Shown here: piece by piece, positions 45,863-54,226 of the stretch
How positions within the stretch are numbered: position 1 is the stretch's first letter
Layout: every line of letters starts with the position of its first letter
NCBI RefSeq assembly: GCF_030036535.1
Contig: NZ_CP080387.1
Span: 1,488,001-1,552,000, forward strand
Direction of reading: 5' to 3'
Length of the DNA stretch: 64,000 nucleotides
Source: Agrobacterium cucumeris
Lineage (GTDB): Bacteria > Pseudomonadota > Alphaproteobacteria > Rhizobiales > Rhizobiaceae
Program-made: the position numbers and the translations under genes
Notes under the pieces: model-generated
The model's input: the letters and a program-made list of their open reading frames with translations, nothing else
The model's database searches: none
Told to the model about the DNA's origin: nothing

Positions 45863-47071
45863 ATGAGACACTTCGATATCGCCATCACCGGTGCGGGACT
45901 TGCGGGCCAGATCGCCGCCATAGCACTCGCCCGGGCCGGCCGCCACGTGGCGCTCGTTGCTCCTTCAAGCGAGAAGAAGGACCAGCGCACCACGGCGCTG
46001 ATGGACCAGTCAATCCGTTTCATGGACCGTCTCGGCCTGTGGTCACGCATCGCGCCTGCCGCAGCGCGTCTTTCCACCATGCAGATCATCGACGGTACCG
46101 ACCGCCTGCTGCGCGCGCCGACGGTGCAGTTCCGCTCCTCCGAAATCGGGCTTGATGCTTTCGGCTGGAATATTCCCAATGAGGCGCTGCTCGGTGTTCT
46201 CTCGGAAGCCGTCGAGCAGGAACACAATATTACCCGTCTCGACACTTTCGCCGAAACGATCGACATCGGTAACGATCGCATAACGGTGACGCTGGCGAAT
46301 GGCGAAACGCTATCGGCCGATTTTCTGATCGGCGCCGATGGCAGGAAATCGATGGTGCGGGACACGGCCGGTATCGGTGTCAAATCCTGGTCATACCCGC
46401 AGACCGCCATCGTCCTGAACTTTGGCCATAGCCGGCCACACGGCAATGTCTCGACGGAATTCCACACGCCCACCGGGCCTTTCACCCAGGTTCCCCTGCC
46501 CGGCAACCGTTCCAGCCTCGTCTGGGTCGTCACGCCGCAGCAGGCCGAGGAACTGACGGCGCTGCCGCTGGAAGCCCTGAGCCTCAAGGTCGAGGAACGC
46601 ATGCAATCCATGCTCGGCGCGGTTACCGTCGAAAACAGCGTGCAGGCATGGCCGCTGTCTTCCATGACAGCGCACCGCTTCGGCAAGGGCCGCGTGGCGC
46701 TGATCGGCGAGGCCGCGCATGGCTTTCCGCCCATCGGCGCGCAGGGACTGAACCTCAGCCTGCGCGACATCATCGTGCTGACGGAACTGCTGGGCGCCGT
46801 CTCCGACCGGCCGATCGCAGCGGATGCCGGCAGCAGCTTCGACCGCAAACGGCGGGCGGATGTCTATAGCCGCACCCTGAGCGTCGATCTCCTGAACCGC
46901 TCGCTGCTTTCGGATTTCCTGCCGGTGCAGATGGTGCGCGCGGCGGGCCTGCATGTGCTCTCCGGCATCGGCACGCTCAGAAGCATGGTCATGCGCGAAG
47001 GCATCGAACCGGGTCGTGGGCTGAAGGCTCTGCCCTCGCTGCTGTTCGGCAGCTTCAAAAAGGCTGGATGA
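45863..47071 (+). CDS. FAD-dependent monooxygenase, UbiH/COQ6 type
   Basis: 402 residues. The Rossmann motif ITGAGLAGQIAAIALARAGR begins at residue 8; the DG motif is ADFLIGADGRKSMVRDTAG; the second FAD motif GRVALIGEAAHGFPPIGAQG and LNLSLRDI follow. This is the ubiquinone-biosynthesis hydroxylase family, but Alphaproteobacteria often carry several UbiH-like paralogs with different ring positions (UbiL/UbiM), so the exact position is not assigned. The 3' end overlaps the convergent AEC carrier by 17 bp. Confidence 0.92.
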   Translation: MRHFDIAITGAGLAGQIAAIALARAGRHVALVAPSSEKKDQRTTALMDQSIRFMDRLGLWSRIAPAAARLSTMQIIDGTDRLLRAPTVQFRSSEIGLDAFGWNIPNEALLGVLSEAVEQEHNITRLDTFAETIDIGNDRITVTLANGETLSADFLIGADGRKSMVRDTAGIGVKSWSYPQTAIVLNFGHSRPHGNVSTEFHTPTGPFTQVPLPGNRSSLVWVVTPQQAEELTALPLEALSLKVEERMQSMLGAVTVENSVQAWPLSSMTAHRFGKGRVALIGEAAHGFPPIGAQGLNLSLRDIIVLTELLGAVSDRPIAADAGSSFDRKRRADVYSRTLSVDLLNRSLLSDFLPVQMVRAAGLHVLSGIGTLRSMVMREGIEPGRGLKALPSLLFGSFKKAG

Positions 47072-47999
47072 AATACACCACGCCGGTCAGCGTGAAGACC
47101 GACAGCACCGTCGAAATCAGGATCGTCGCCGACGCCCGCTCCTGCCAGACATGATATTGCTGGCCGATGACGAAGACATTCGTCGCGGTCGGCAGCGCCG
47201 CCAATAGCACGGCGGAATAAATCCACACCGGTTCGAACCGCCCGAGCGACGACAGGACGAGATAAGCGGCAAGCGGATGCAGGATCAGCTTTGCCGGCAC
47301 GATATAGCTGATCTCCACCGGCACCCGTTTCATGGGCCGAAGCGCCAGCGTCACGCCCATGGCAAACAGCGCGCAGGGTGCTGCTGATTGCGCCAGATAA
47401 TCCACCAGCCGCTGGACCGCCTCCGGCGGCTGCCATGACAGCGAAGCGGCAAGAAATCCGGCAATCACCGAGACGATGAACGGGTGAGTGATGACCTTGC
47501 GCGCCACATCCAGCGCAAGCCTTCCAGCCGAGCGCTTGTCGCCGCCCGCAACCGCCATCATCGCCGGTGCGACGATGAAATGCGCGGCGTTTTCAAGGCA
47601 GACGATCAGCGCCACCGGCACCGCCGCTTTTTCACCGAGCGCCAGAAGCGCAAGCCCCGGCCCCATGTAACCGATATTGCCGTAACTTGCCGCGAAACTC
47701 TGGATCGTGGTTTCGGCGAGGCTGTTCTTGCGGATAAACCGGCCGATCAGGAACACCAGCAGAAAAATGCCATAGGTGCAGGCAAGGCTGGCGGCGACGA
47801 AATCCATCCGCGCCAGCTCTTCCACCGGCGTTTTCGACACCAGCTTGAAAAACAGCGCCGGTAAGGCCGCATAGATGATGAAGGTGTTCAGCCAGCCCAT
47901 CGCCTCGACCGGCTGCCTGGTGATGCGCGCCGCACCGTAACCGATGAAGATCAGGCCGAAAAACGGCAACAGCAATCCAACGATATCAGCCACGGTCAT
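47055..47999 (-). CDS. AEC-family transporter (auxin efflux carrier superfamily)
   Basis: 314 residues with about ten transmembrane helices in two halves. The family motifs are GLIFIGYGAARITRQPVEAM with ALPALFFKLVSKTP and, in the middle, SYGNIGYMGPGLALLALGEK. AEC members move carboxylates such as malonate or malate, or auxin-like compounds in plants; the substrate is unassigned. The stop overlaps the UbiH-type gene. Confidence 0.92.
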   Translation of the reverse strand: MTVADIVGLLLPFFGLIFIGYGAARITRQPVEAMGWLNTFIIYAALPALFFKLVSKTPVEELARMDFVAASLACTYGIFLLVFLIGRFIRKNSLAETTIQSFAASYGNIGYMGPGLALLALGEKAAVPVALIVCLENAAHFIVAPAMMAVAGGDKRSAGRLALDVARKVITHPFIVSVIAGFLAASLSWQPPEAVQRLVDYLAQSAAPCALFAMGVTLALRPMKRVPVEISYIVPAKLILHPLAAYLVLSSLGRFEPVWIYSAVLLAALPTATNVFVIGQQYHVWQERASATILISTVLSVFTLTGVVYFIQPF

Positions 48000-48006
48000 T
48001 CCTCAA

Positions 48007-48106
48007 GAGCATTTCCAGTAAAAGTGCGTAGCGGTTTTACGTCCGGAAAATGCGTAAAACAAAGAGGCAGGGCGTTTTCGTGTTTCGGGAAAAAACGGAA
48101 ATGCTC
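48007..48106. repeat. Palindromic interspersed repeat (GAGCATTTCC type)
   Basis: GAGCATTTCC at 48007-48016 and GGAAATGCTC at 48097-48106 are perfect inverted copies bounding a 100-bp element with an internal GCGGTTTTACGTCCGGAAAA. Elements with this GAGCAT...ATGCTC layout are dispersed in Rhizobiaceae. It lies between the AEC gene and the ccdA gene, near both 5' and 3' ends, and could act as a transcription stop. Confidence 0.8.
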
Positions 48107-48122
48107 CAAGTCCGCGAGAGGC

Positions 48123-48869
48123 TTAGCCGATTTTCATCAGGATCGGAAAGGTCTCCTGGAACCAGATCGCCACATTGGTGATAAAACCGGACATGAAAGC
48201 GATACCGGTAAGCACCAGAAGCACACCCATCACCTTTTCGACGAGACCGAGATGGCGGCGGAAGCGCGCGAGGAAACGCATGAAGGAACCGGAAAACGCC
48301 GCCGCAATCCAGAACGGCACCGCAAGACCGAGCGAATAGACGGCAAGCAGCATCGCGCCATCGCCAACCGTCTCACGCGAGGCGGCAACGCCGAGGATCG
48401 CCCCCAGAACCGGACCGATGCAGGGTGTCCAGCCGAAGGCAAAGGCAAGGCCCATGATATAGGCCCCGGAAAGCGTTGCCGGTTTGCCCGCCCCCTGAAA
48501 CCGCGCCTCGCGCGAAAACAGGCCGATGCGGAAGACGCCGAGAAAATTAAGGCCCATGAGAATAATGATCAAACCACCGATCTTGGCGAGAATATCGAGG
48601 TTCTGGCGCAGCAAGGTACCGATCGTCGAGGCGCCTGCCCCGAGCGCCACAAAAACAGTGGCGAAACCGAGGGTGAAGAAAAAAGCCGAAAACATCACGG
48701 CCCTGCGAATCTCCGGCCGCGGCGCGGTCTCCTCCGTCCGGAACTGCTCGACGGAAACACCGGCCATATAACAGAGATAGGGTGGCACCAGCGGCAGCAC
48801 ACAGGGCGACAGAAACGAAAGAGCGCCGGCCAGGAGCGCGGTGAACAGGGAAATATCGGCAATCGACAA
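48123..48869 (-). CDS. ccdA: Cytochrome c biogenesis protein CcdA (DsbD transmembrane domain)
   Basis: 248 residues from the TTG at 48869 (GGAG six bases upstream), giving a start M-S-I-A-D-I-S. Longer frames exist but lack a ribosome site. Six transmembrane helices are predicted, with the redox cysteines in LSFLSPCVLPLVPPYLC and FGWTPCIGPVLG. CcdA passes electrons across the membrane to periplasmic thioredoxins for cytochrome c maturation. No ccm gene is adjacent. Confidence 0.9.
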   Translation of the reverse strand: MSIADISLFTALLAGALSFLSPCVLPLVPPYLCYMAGVSVEQFRTEETAPRPEIRRAVMFSAFFFTLGFATVFVALGAGASTIGTLLRQNLDILAKIGGLIIILMGLNFLGVFRIGLFSREARFQGAGKPATLSGAYIMGLAFAFGWTPCIGPVLGAILGVAASRETVGDGAMLLAVYSLGLAVPFWIAAAFSGSFMRFLARFRRHLGLVEKVMGVLLVLTGIAFMSGFITNVAIWFQETFPILMKIG

Positions 48870-49084
48870 GAGGAACTCCGCATCCCGCAAAGCCGCCACG
48901 ATTTTGAAGATTCGCCGGCACTTCACGCTTCATTTTCGCGCATGTCATTGCTGCAAAACGATTTCACCCGTTTGCCCGACACGCCTGAAGCCGGTTTTAT
49001 CCCCAGCCGCCCCCTCTCTCCAATCACCTTTTTGGGGGTGCGACAAAAAAAACCAGATTGATTGTCGAAAGCGCTTTTTTTGGG

Positions 49085-49113
49085 TTGACCGAACGGATCG
49101 CTCTACATATGTT
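49085..49113 (+). promoter_or_regulatory. Promoter of the tRNA-Lys gene
   Basis: TTGACC at 49085-49090 and TATGTT at 49108-49113, spaced by 17 bp, make a good sigma-70-type promoter about 38 bp before the tRNA. A G+C-rich stretch suited to stringent control follows the -10 element. Confidence 0.65.
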
Positions 49114-49150
49114 CCGCGCACTTCCGAAGGGCAAATCAGCCCCGACACGG

Positions 49151-49226
49151 GAGAGCGTAGCTCAGCCGGTAGAGCAACTGACTTTTAATCAGTAGGTCCA
49201 GGGTTCGAATCCCTGCGCTCTCACCA
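49151..49226 (+). tRNA. tRNA-Lys (anticodon TTT)
   Basis: A complete 76-base cloverleaf. The acceptor stem is GAGAGCG paired with CGCTCTC, the D arm starts TAGCTCAG, and the anticodon stem ACTGA/TCAGT closes the loop CTTTTAA with anticodon TTT. The T loop is GGTTCGAATCC, and CCA is encoded at 49224-49226. Its 3' half is the likely integration site of the element that starts immediately after it. Confidence 0.98.
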
Positions 49227-49312
49227 ACGGAATCAAGCACTTACCGTTGAAAATCAGCCCAAAATCTGTAAAATAACCCTCACACATGTCTCGCACAGTT
49301 TGAGAGGGTGAA

Positions 49313-50476
49313 ATGGCGTCGCATACCGTCTTTGGTGACAAGGTCCGGGTCTACCGCCGGGCCAATAGCACGCTCTGGCAATGCTCCACCTACCTTGAGG
49401 GCAAGGAGTGGCGCGTCAGCACAAAAACCGATGTTTTGGCGCTCGCCAAAGAGTTTGCCGAAGACTGGTATCTGGAGCTTCGCGGTAAGAGCCGTATCGG
49501 CCAGTTGAAGACCGAGCGCACCTTTGCCGACGCCGCCAAACAGTTCCTTCAGGAATATGTCCCACTCACAAATGGCGAGCGCAATCCGCGCTACGTGAAG
49601 GACCACGAGGCGCGAATCAACAACCACCTCCTTCCCTACTTCGGCAAGATGGCGCTTATTGCCGTCACAGCGGGCAAGGTGCAGGAATTCCGCGTCATGC
49701 GGCTCCAGCCGCACCCCGAGACCGGCAAGGTGCCCACACGTAGCACCCTCCACCACGAGACCGTCACCTTGCGGCAGGTCATGAAAACCGCCCTGCGCCA
49801 CGGCTGGATCAGCCACCTCCCCGACTTCTCCGCTCCCTACAAAGCGTCGGGAAAGATCACACACCGCGCATGGTTCTCTCCCGAGGAATACAAGCAACTC
49901 TATACCTACACCCGTGAGCGCGCCAAATCCGCTGTTGGGCTCAATTGGCACTACGCCGCCGAGCAATTCCACGACTACATCCTGTTCATGGCCAACACCG
50001 GCCTGCGGCCCGATGAAGCCAACCGGCTCGAATATCGTGATGTGACGATTGAGAAGGACGAAGAGAGCGACGAGCGCATTCTCTTGATCGAGGTGCGCGG
50101 CAAGCGCGGCTTTGGCTACTGCAAAAGCACCACAGGCGCTGTGCACCCGTTTGAGAGGCTGGTGAAGCGCAACAATCCCAAGCCGACGGATCTCGTGTTC
50201 CCGCAGGATCACAAGAAGCAATTCAATCGCGCCATGACCGATTGCGGATTCAAAACCGACCGTGAAGGTAACAAGCGTTCGGCTTACAGCCTCCGCCATA
50301 CCTATATCTGCCTGCGCCTGCTGGAAGGTGCCGACATCTATCAGATCGCCAAGAACTGCCGGACGAGCGTAGAGATGATTGAGAAGCACTACGCCGTGCA
50401 TCTCAAGAACACGCTGGATGCCAAGGCCATCAACGTGAAGAAAAAGGTGAAGAAGGTCGTGGCCGCTGAAGCCTAG
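49313..50476 (+). CDS. Tyrosine integrase (tRNA-Lys-adjacent)
   Basis: 387 residues from the ATG at 49313 with GAGAGGGTG just upstream. An arm-binding N-terminus is followed by a core-binding domain (about 65-165) and the catalytic domain: Arg232 in NTGLRPDEANRL, a Lys near 264, the box-II motif AYSLRHTYIC (Arg328-His329, with Tyr where His is more usual), and the nucleophile Tyr360 in TSVEMIEKHYAVH. The SLRHTY and SVEMIEKHY combination is typical of a large proteobacterial island integrase group. It should insert the element at the tRNA-Lys 3' end. Confidence 0.95.
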   Translation: MASHTVFGDKVRVYRRANSTLWQCSTYLEGKEWRVSTKTDVLALAKEFAEDWYLELRGKSRIGQLKTERTFADAAKQFLQEYVPLTNGERNPRYVKDHEARINNHLLPYFGKMALIAVTAGKVQEFRVMRLQPHPETGKVPTRSTLHHETVTLRQVMKTALRHGWISHLPDFSAPYKASGKITHRAWFSPEEYKQLYTYTRERAKSAVGLNWHYAAEQFHDYILFMANTGLRPDEANRLEYRDVTIEKDEESDERILLIEVRGKRGFGYCKSTTGAVHPFERLVKRNNPKPTDLVFPQDHKKQFNRAMTDCGFKTDREGNKRSAYSLRHTYICLRLLEGADIYQIAKNCRTSVEMIEKHYAVHLKNTLDAKAINVKKKVKKVVAAEA

Positions 50477-50667
50477 CCCATCTTGAACATTCGTAGTCGG
50501 CATGTATCAATGCGTAACAGCGCACCTACGCATCGCCCAATGTGTACGCATTGAAGCGGAGGCGATGCTCTGCACGGTTTTCTTACCATCCGCGCGGGGC
50601 GTCTGGAGAAAACCGGCAGGTGCGTCAGGGGACACCCCTGAACCCCGTCCGTGCCGGAGCAAGGTGA
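50477..50667 (+). other. Candidate origin of transfer (RSF1010/MobQ-like) and flanking inverted repeats
   Basis: Gene-free 191 bp just before the relaxase. CGGTTTTCT (50575-50583) and AGAAAACCG (50607-50615) are a perfect 9-bp inverted repeat. Directly after the right arm comes GCAGGTGCGTCAGG, close to the RSF1010 nic region, which reads ACCGGTAAGTGCG before the nick; here it reads ACCGGCAGGTGCG, so nicking after 50624 is predicted. Next comes a CAGGGG/CCCCTG hairpin (50626-50640). A further perfect inverted repeat, CAATGCGTA/TACGCATTG, is at 50508-50516 and 50545-50553. The alignment to RSF1010 is from memory. Confidence 0.6.
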
Positions 50668-51720
50668 ATGGCTATCTATCACCTGAACGTCAAGAACATC
50701 AGCCGGGGAGACGGACGCTCCGTTGTCGCGGCCGCTGCTTATCGCGCAGGCGAGGTTCTGCCGAATGACGCCGAAGAGAAGCTGTCGGATTTCGGCGGAC
50801 GGCGCGATGTGATCGCCTGCGGCATTCGCCTACCAGCCGGTACGCCGGACTGGATGGCCGACCGCACCACTTTATGGAATGCAGTGGAACTGGCCGAAAA
50901 GCGGCATGACGCGCGGCTCGCCAAAGAGATCGAGTTCGCCCTGCCCCGCGAACTGTCACGCACCGCGTGGCTGACCGTCGCCCACGCCATGGCCGACGCC
51001 TACACGGCGCAGGGCTTTGTTGCCGACTTTGCCATCCACGACGATGGCACCCAGCATAATCCGCACGTCCATATCCTGTTGACCACGCGCGTCATCACGC
51101 CAGAGGGGTTTGGTCCGAAAATCCGCAGCGCCGATGGACGGCAGTTTATCAGCGAGGCGCGACTAACCTGGGAGCACATTGCCAACGCAGCCTTGAAGAA
51201 GGCAGGCGTTGCCGCCGCCATCGACAGCCGCAGCTATGCGAAACGCAAACTGGACCGAACACCCGGCCAGCATCGTGGACCGGACAAAGAGGAACGGCGT
51301 GCCCGCAGGCAACGCCAGCGAGAGAGGGAAAAGATGGTTCCTACACATGATGACCGTGACCTGCCCGTGCCCGATCCTGATGGGAATCCCATTCACCCGC
51401 GAGAGCTCGCAGCCGCCGAAGGGCGGATGCTGCACGAGGTTGAACGGGAGGAACCTCCCGCCTTCCAAGAGCCGAACGGCGACCCTGCTGCCGCACGGCA
51501 GGCGATTGAGCGGCAGAACAGCCGCGAGATGAGTGACGGTGAAGCCGCCGCTTACCGGCTGGCACCGGAGGATATGCTGGACTGGTTGAGCGAGCCCCTT
51601 CCCGCCCAGGATGCGGCGGTTCTGGATCACTGGGAAAACCATCTGGATTGGATGGAGGTTGAAGAGCATTCAATGCCAGCTCCCGCTCAGGACCATCTCG
51701 ATCTCGAACGCAAGCGTTAG
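50668..51720 (+). CDS. MobA/MobL-type relaxase (MobQ family)
   Basis: 350 residues. The start MAIYHLNVKNISRGDGRSVV resembles RSF1010 MobA, and Tyr25 in AAAAYRAGEVL sits at the position of the MobA catalytic tyrosine. The metal-binding motif is NPHVHILLTTR (131-141) and the FALPREL segment (90-96) is also shared. After residue 200 the protein is highly charged (EERRARRQRQREREK) and short: it has no primase or helicase domain. It nicks the transferred strand. Just upstream lies the candidate oriT, and AAGGTG precedes the ATG. Confidence 0.93.
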   Translation: MAIYHLNVKNISRGDGRSVVAAAAYRAGEVLPNDAEEKLSDFGGRRDVIACGIRLPAGTPDWMADRTTLWNAVELAEKRHDARLAKEIEFALPRELSRTAWLTVAHAMADAYTAQGFVADFAIHDDGTQHNPHVHILLTTRVITPEGFGPKIRSADGRQFISEARLTWEHIANAALKKAGVAAAIDSRSYAKRKLDRTPGQHRGPDKEERRARRQRQREREKMVPTHDDRDLPVPDPDGNPIHPRELAAAEGRMLHEVEREEPPAFQEPNGDPAAARQAIERQNSREMSDGEAAAYRLAPEDMLDWLSEPLPAQDAAVLDHWENHLDWMEVEEHSMPAPAQDHLDLERKR

Positions 51721-51803
51721 AAGCAGCGTTACGCAACTTTGCATTGAAATCCGCTCCGTATCCAGCATACACTTTGCTATTATAATTCAGTGAAAGACGT
51801 ACG

Positions 51804-53432
51804 ATGGAAGTTAAGCGCGAGCACTTTGTTCAAGCGGCATTCGAGATAGGCAAAAGTGGTGACAATGACACTCTCCCTTACGATATCGATTCCTCCTTCG
51901 TTCGCGACAAAGCCGAGGACCTCGCTCAACTATGCTTCGACTTATTCACTGTCCTAGATAATCAATCGTTCAAAGACGCGAAGAATTTCATCAACGAACT
52001 AACCATAGGGTCCGAACGGCTCCTAGTGCCGTCTGGTTCTCACGGGTTTCGCATCACAACAAAGCTGCATCCGTTCTGGAACCTGTATTTAAATGGAATC
52101 GGATTGGCGATAGCCGAAGCTAACGAGCCTCGGCGTAGTTCTAGAGTACATTCTTATCGGCTGGATGCCTCGAAATCTTCCTATTTCGACCCATCACACT
52201 CCTGGAGAGCCTACAGAGAAGCGACTCTACTGGAACCTGCGCTACTGCGAGACGGTGCGATTGTCATTCAAACCGACATTTCCAGCTTCTATGAACACGT
52301 CTATCATCACCGCCTTGAAAACCTGATTAAGGATCTGAGCAGGTCAAATTCGACGGTAGCAGCTCAAGTAGACAGAATACTCAACCAGTTAACTGCCGGA
52401 CGATCTTTCGGACTACCAGTTGGAGGACAAGGCGCAAGAGTTCTGGCCGAAGTTATGATGACGCCTATCGATCAGATTCTCACGGAAAAACGTATCGTTT
52501 GGCACCGCTACGTTGATGACTTTACGTTGGTATGCGCTTCGCAACAGGATGCTTATGCCGCTCTTTCCGTGCTCTCTCACGCCCTAGCTGACTACGGCTT
52601 GACGCTGAACCGCAGTAAAACCACGTTTCTCAGCGCACCGCATTACATTGACTACGTCCGTGCTCAGCTTGGAGAAGGTGAAGAAGCTAGCACCACCCTC
52701 CGTGAGCTTGACCTCCATTTTGATCCTTACTCCGATACAGCGCAAACAGAGTACGAAACGCTCAAGGATTCGTTCGCCAACATCGACATTCAGTTTCTGC
52801 TCGACCTTGAGAAAGAAAAGTCACAGCCCGACAGCTTCGTTCTTGCCCAGATCGGACGCGCGTTAAAATTTCAGGAGCCACAGGTCGCCGCCCAACTCTG
52901 CGCAACACTTTTGGACGCCCGAAACCTCAACTCCTTCCGCGCATCATGGTCAAAAATCATGCGAGGCGTGTTTTCCGTTCGGGCCAATAGTGAGTTTGCG
53001 GCGGTATTTGATCAGATTGACACATTGCTTGATACCGTCCCGGTCCTCGTCCCGCACCTTCTCATTCCCGAAGCCAACCTTCTGCATTACCTACGCGCTA
53101 TCAGGTTCAAGAAAACCGAGCTACGGGCGACGTTTGTCCGACAAGTATTTGATGCGCAAAAGTCCCAATCGGTGAAACGGGCCTGCATCGAATGCTGGGG
53201 ATATTGGGAAGACCGCGCCAATTTCATGACGCTGCGCAACGACTGGCAGAATTTGGGAGCGGAGGAACAACGAGCTTTTTGGCTGATATCCAAGAAGTTT
53301 GGTGACGAAGGCGAATTTTCACGAAAGCAATTAAGACGATCACTTGATCAGGCTTGGCGGCTCGGTTTTGAGACAGGCACCGTTCCATCGTTCACCTCGT
53401 GCTATCTTGAATGGGTGCAAAATGCCCAGTAG
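51804..53432 (+). CDS. Reverse transcriptase of the Abi/unknown-group (DRT-like) type
   Basis: 542 residues. RT motifs: domain A with VIQTDISSFYEH (catalytic Asp158), domain B GLPVGGQGARVLAE (203-216), domain C HRYVDDFTLV (Tyr-Val-Asp238-Asp239), and domain D-like LTLNRSKTTFLS. The N-terminal 140 residues and about 250 residues after the RT core match no intron or retron domain I know; the C-terminal half is helical, as in Abi and defence RTs. It has no maturase domain and no msr/msd-like RNA was seen upstream. TATAAT at 51781 gives a short leader. Codon use and GC content differ from the core genome. It overlaps the next gene by 11 bp. Confidence 0.9.
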   Translation: MEVKREHFVQAAFEIGKSGDNDTLPYDIDSSFVRDKAEDLAQLCFDLFTVLDNQSFKDAKNFINELTIGSERLLVPSGSHGFRITTKLHPFWNLYLNGIGLAIAEANEPRRSSRVHSYRLDASKSSYFDPSHSWRAYREATLLEPALLRDGAIVIQTDISSFYEHVYHHRLENLIKDLSRSNSTVAAQVDRILNQLTAGRSFGLPVGGQGARVLAEVMMTPIDQILTEKRIVWHRYVDDFTLVCASQQDAYAALSVLSHALADYGLTLNRSKTTFLSAPHYIDYVRAQLGEGEEASTTLRELDLHFDPYSDTAQTEYETLKDSFANIDIQFLLDLEKEKSQPDSFVLAQIGRALKFQEPQVAAQLCATLLDARNLNSFRASWSKIMRGVFSVRANSEFAAVFDQIDTLLDTVPVLVPHLLIPEANLLHYLRAIRFKKTELRATFVRQVFDAQKSQSVKRACIECWGYWEDRANFMTLRNDWQNLGAEEQRAFWLISKKFGDEGEFSRKQLRRSLDQAWRLGFETGTVPSFTSCYLEWVQNAQ

Positions 53433-54174
53433 CCGTTTACCGCTTCGTGATCCGCGGACGGTCGCGCGGGACATTCCCGGTGTATTAGACATATTGTTCC
53501 CACGCTTAAGTGGAGGGTTGGTCCAATCACTGAATAAAGGGCTGCGACGAATCAATGGAATTTCCCCGGTCCCCGAAGCTATGATCGAGCAGAGCCAGCT
53601 TCAGAAAGCTATGCTGTTTGAAGTAGCTTCGGCACGCGCGGAATTGATGCTGCGAGGCGATGCAGCACCTTCATGGGAGGACTGCCTTGCGCTCGCTGTC
53701 ACAAGGCAACGACGGCATTTTGATGCCAAAATTCCTACAAGTTTGTCTCAAGTTGATATGGCCGTGGCAGAACGAGCATCCGCGAACCTCGTCACCATGT
53801 TACATGAACTTGAGGCTCGTGTTTCTGGTTCAAGCGTTGAGATCGCGCCCCGGATTCCGGGATTAGGCTGGATAGCTCCAGGTAACGGCGATTTCGCGCT
53901 GGGAGCTCATCTAATTGAGGTAAAACATACCAATCGCAACTTTGTCGCGGGGGATTTTCGACAGGTCCTTATGTATTGGTTACTGAAGTACGCGGCCTCA
54001 GTCGAAACCGGTACGTCCATATGGTCGGAAGTGATTCTCCTCAATCCCCGGCGCAACTGCTGGCTTCAAGTGAACTTCGATTATCTTCTGAAAGCCGCCT
54101 CCGCAAATCTAAATAGAGTGGAGCTCTCCGAATTACTGCGCTCGATCGTAAACCAAGATTCGGATCGAAGATAA
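53422..54174 (+). CDS. PD-(D/E)XK nuclease-like protein coupled to the reverse transcriptase
   Basis: 250 residues from the ATG at 53422, which lies inside the RT stop region; an upstream TTG at 53344 in the same frame has no support. The C-terminal half carries a PD-(D/E)XK signature: Asp157 in PGNGDFALG, Glu166-Val-Lys168 in HLIEVKHT, and a downstream QxxxY motif (Gln181 and Tyr185) in DFRQVLMYWLLKY. This is the usual order in this nuclease superfamily. The N-terminal half is helical with no match. The 11-bp overlap implies translational coupling, so the two proteins very likely act together. Metal-dependent DNA cleavage is predicted but untested. Confidence 0.75.
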   Translation: MPSSRLPLRDPRTVARDIPGVLDILFPRLSGGLVQSLNKGLRRINGISPVPEAMIEQSQLQKAMLFEVASARAELMLRGDAAPSWEDCLALAVTRQRRHFDAKIPTSLSQVDMAVAERASANLVTMLHELEARVSGSSVEIAPRIPGLGWIAPGNGDFALGAHLIEVKHTNRNFVAGDFRQVLMYWLLKYAASVETGTSIWSEVILLNPRRNCWLQVNFDYLLKAASANLNRVELSELLRSIVNQDSDRR

Positions 54175-54226
54175 GAAAATACTAGGACTTTCCGCGGTTC
54201 GAAACGATGAGCTCAACCCTGAGAGC

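Noticed and set aside
51721..51803. Retron or group II intron interpretation of the RT
   Set aside because: No maturase domain, no EBS/IBS or domain V-like structure, and no msr/msd-like inverted repeat seen upstream. The RT motifs and C-terminal part fit Abi/unknown-group enzymes better.
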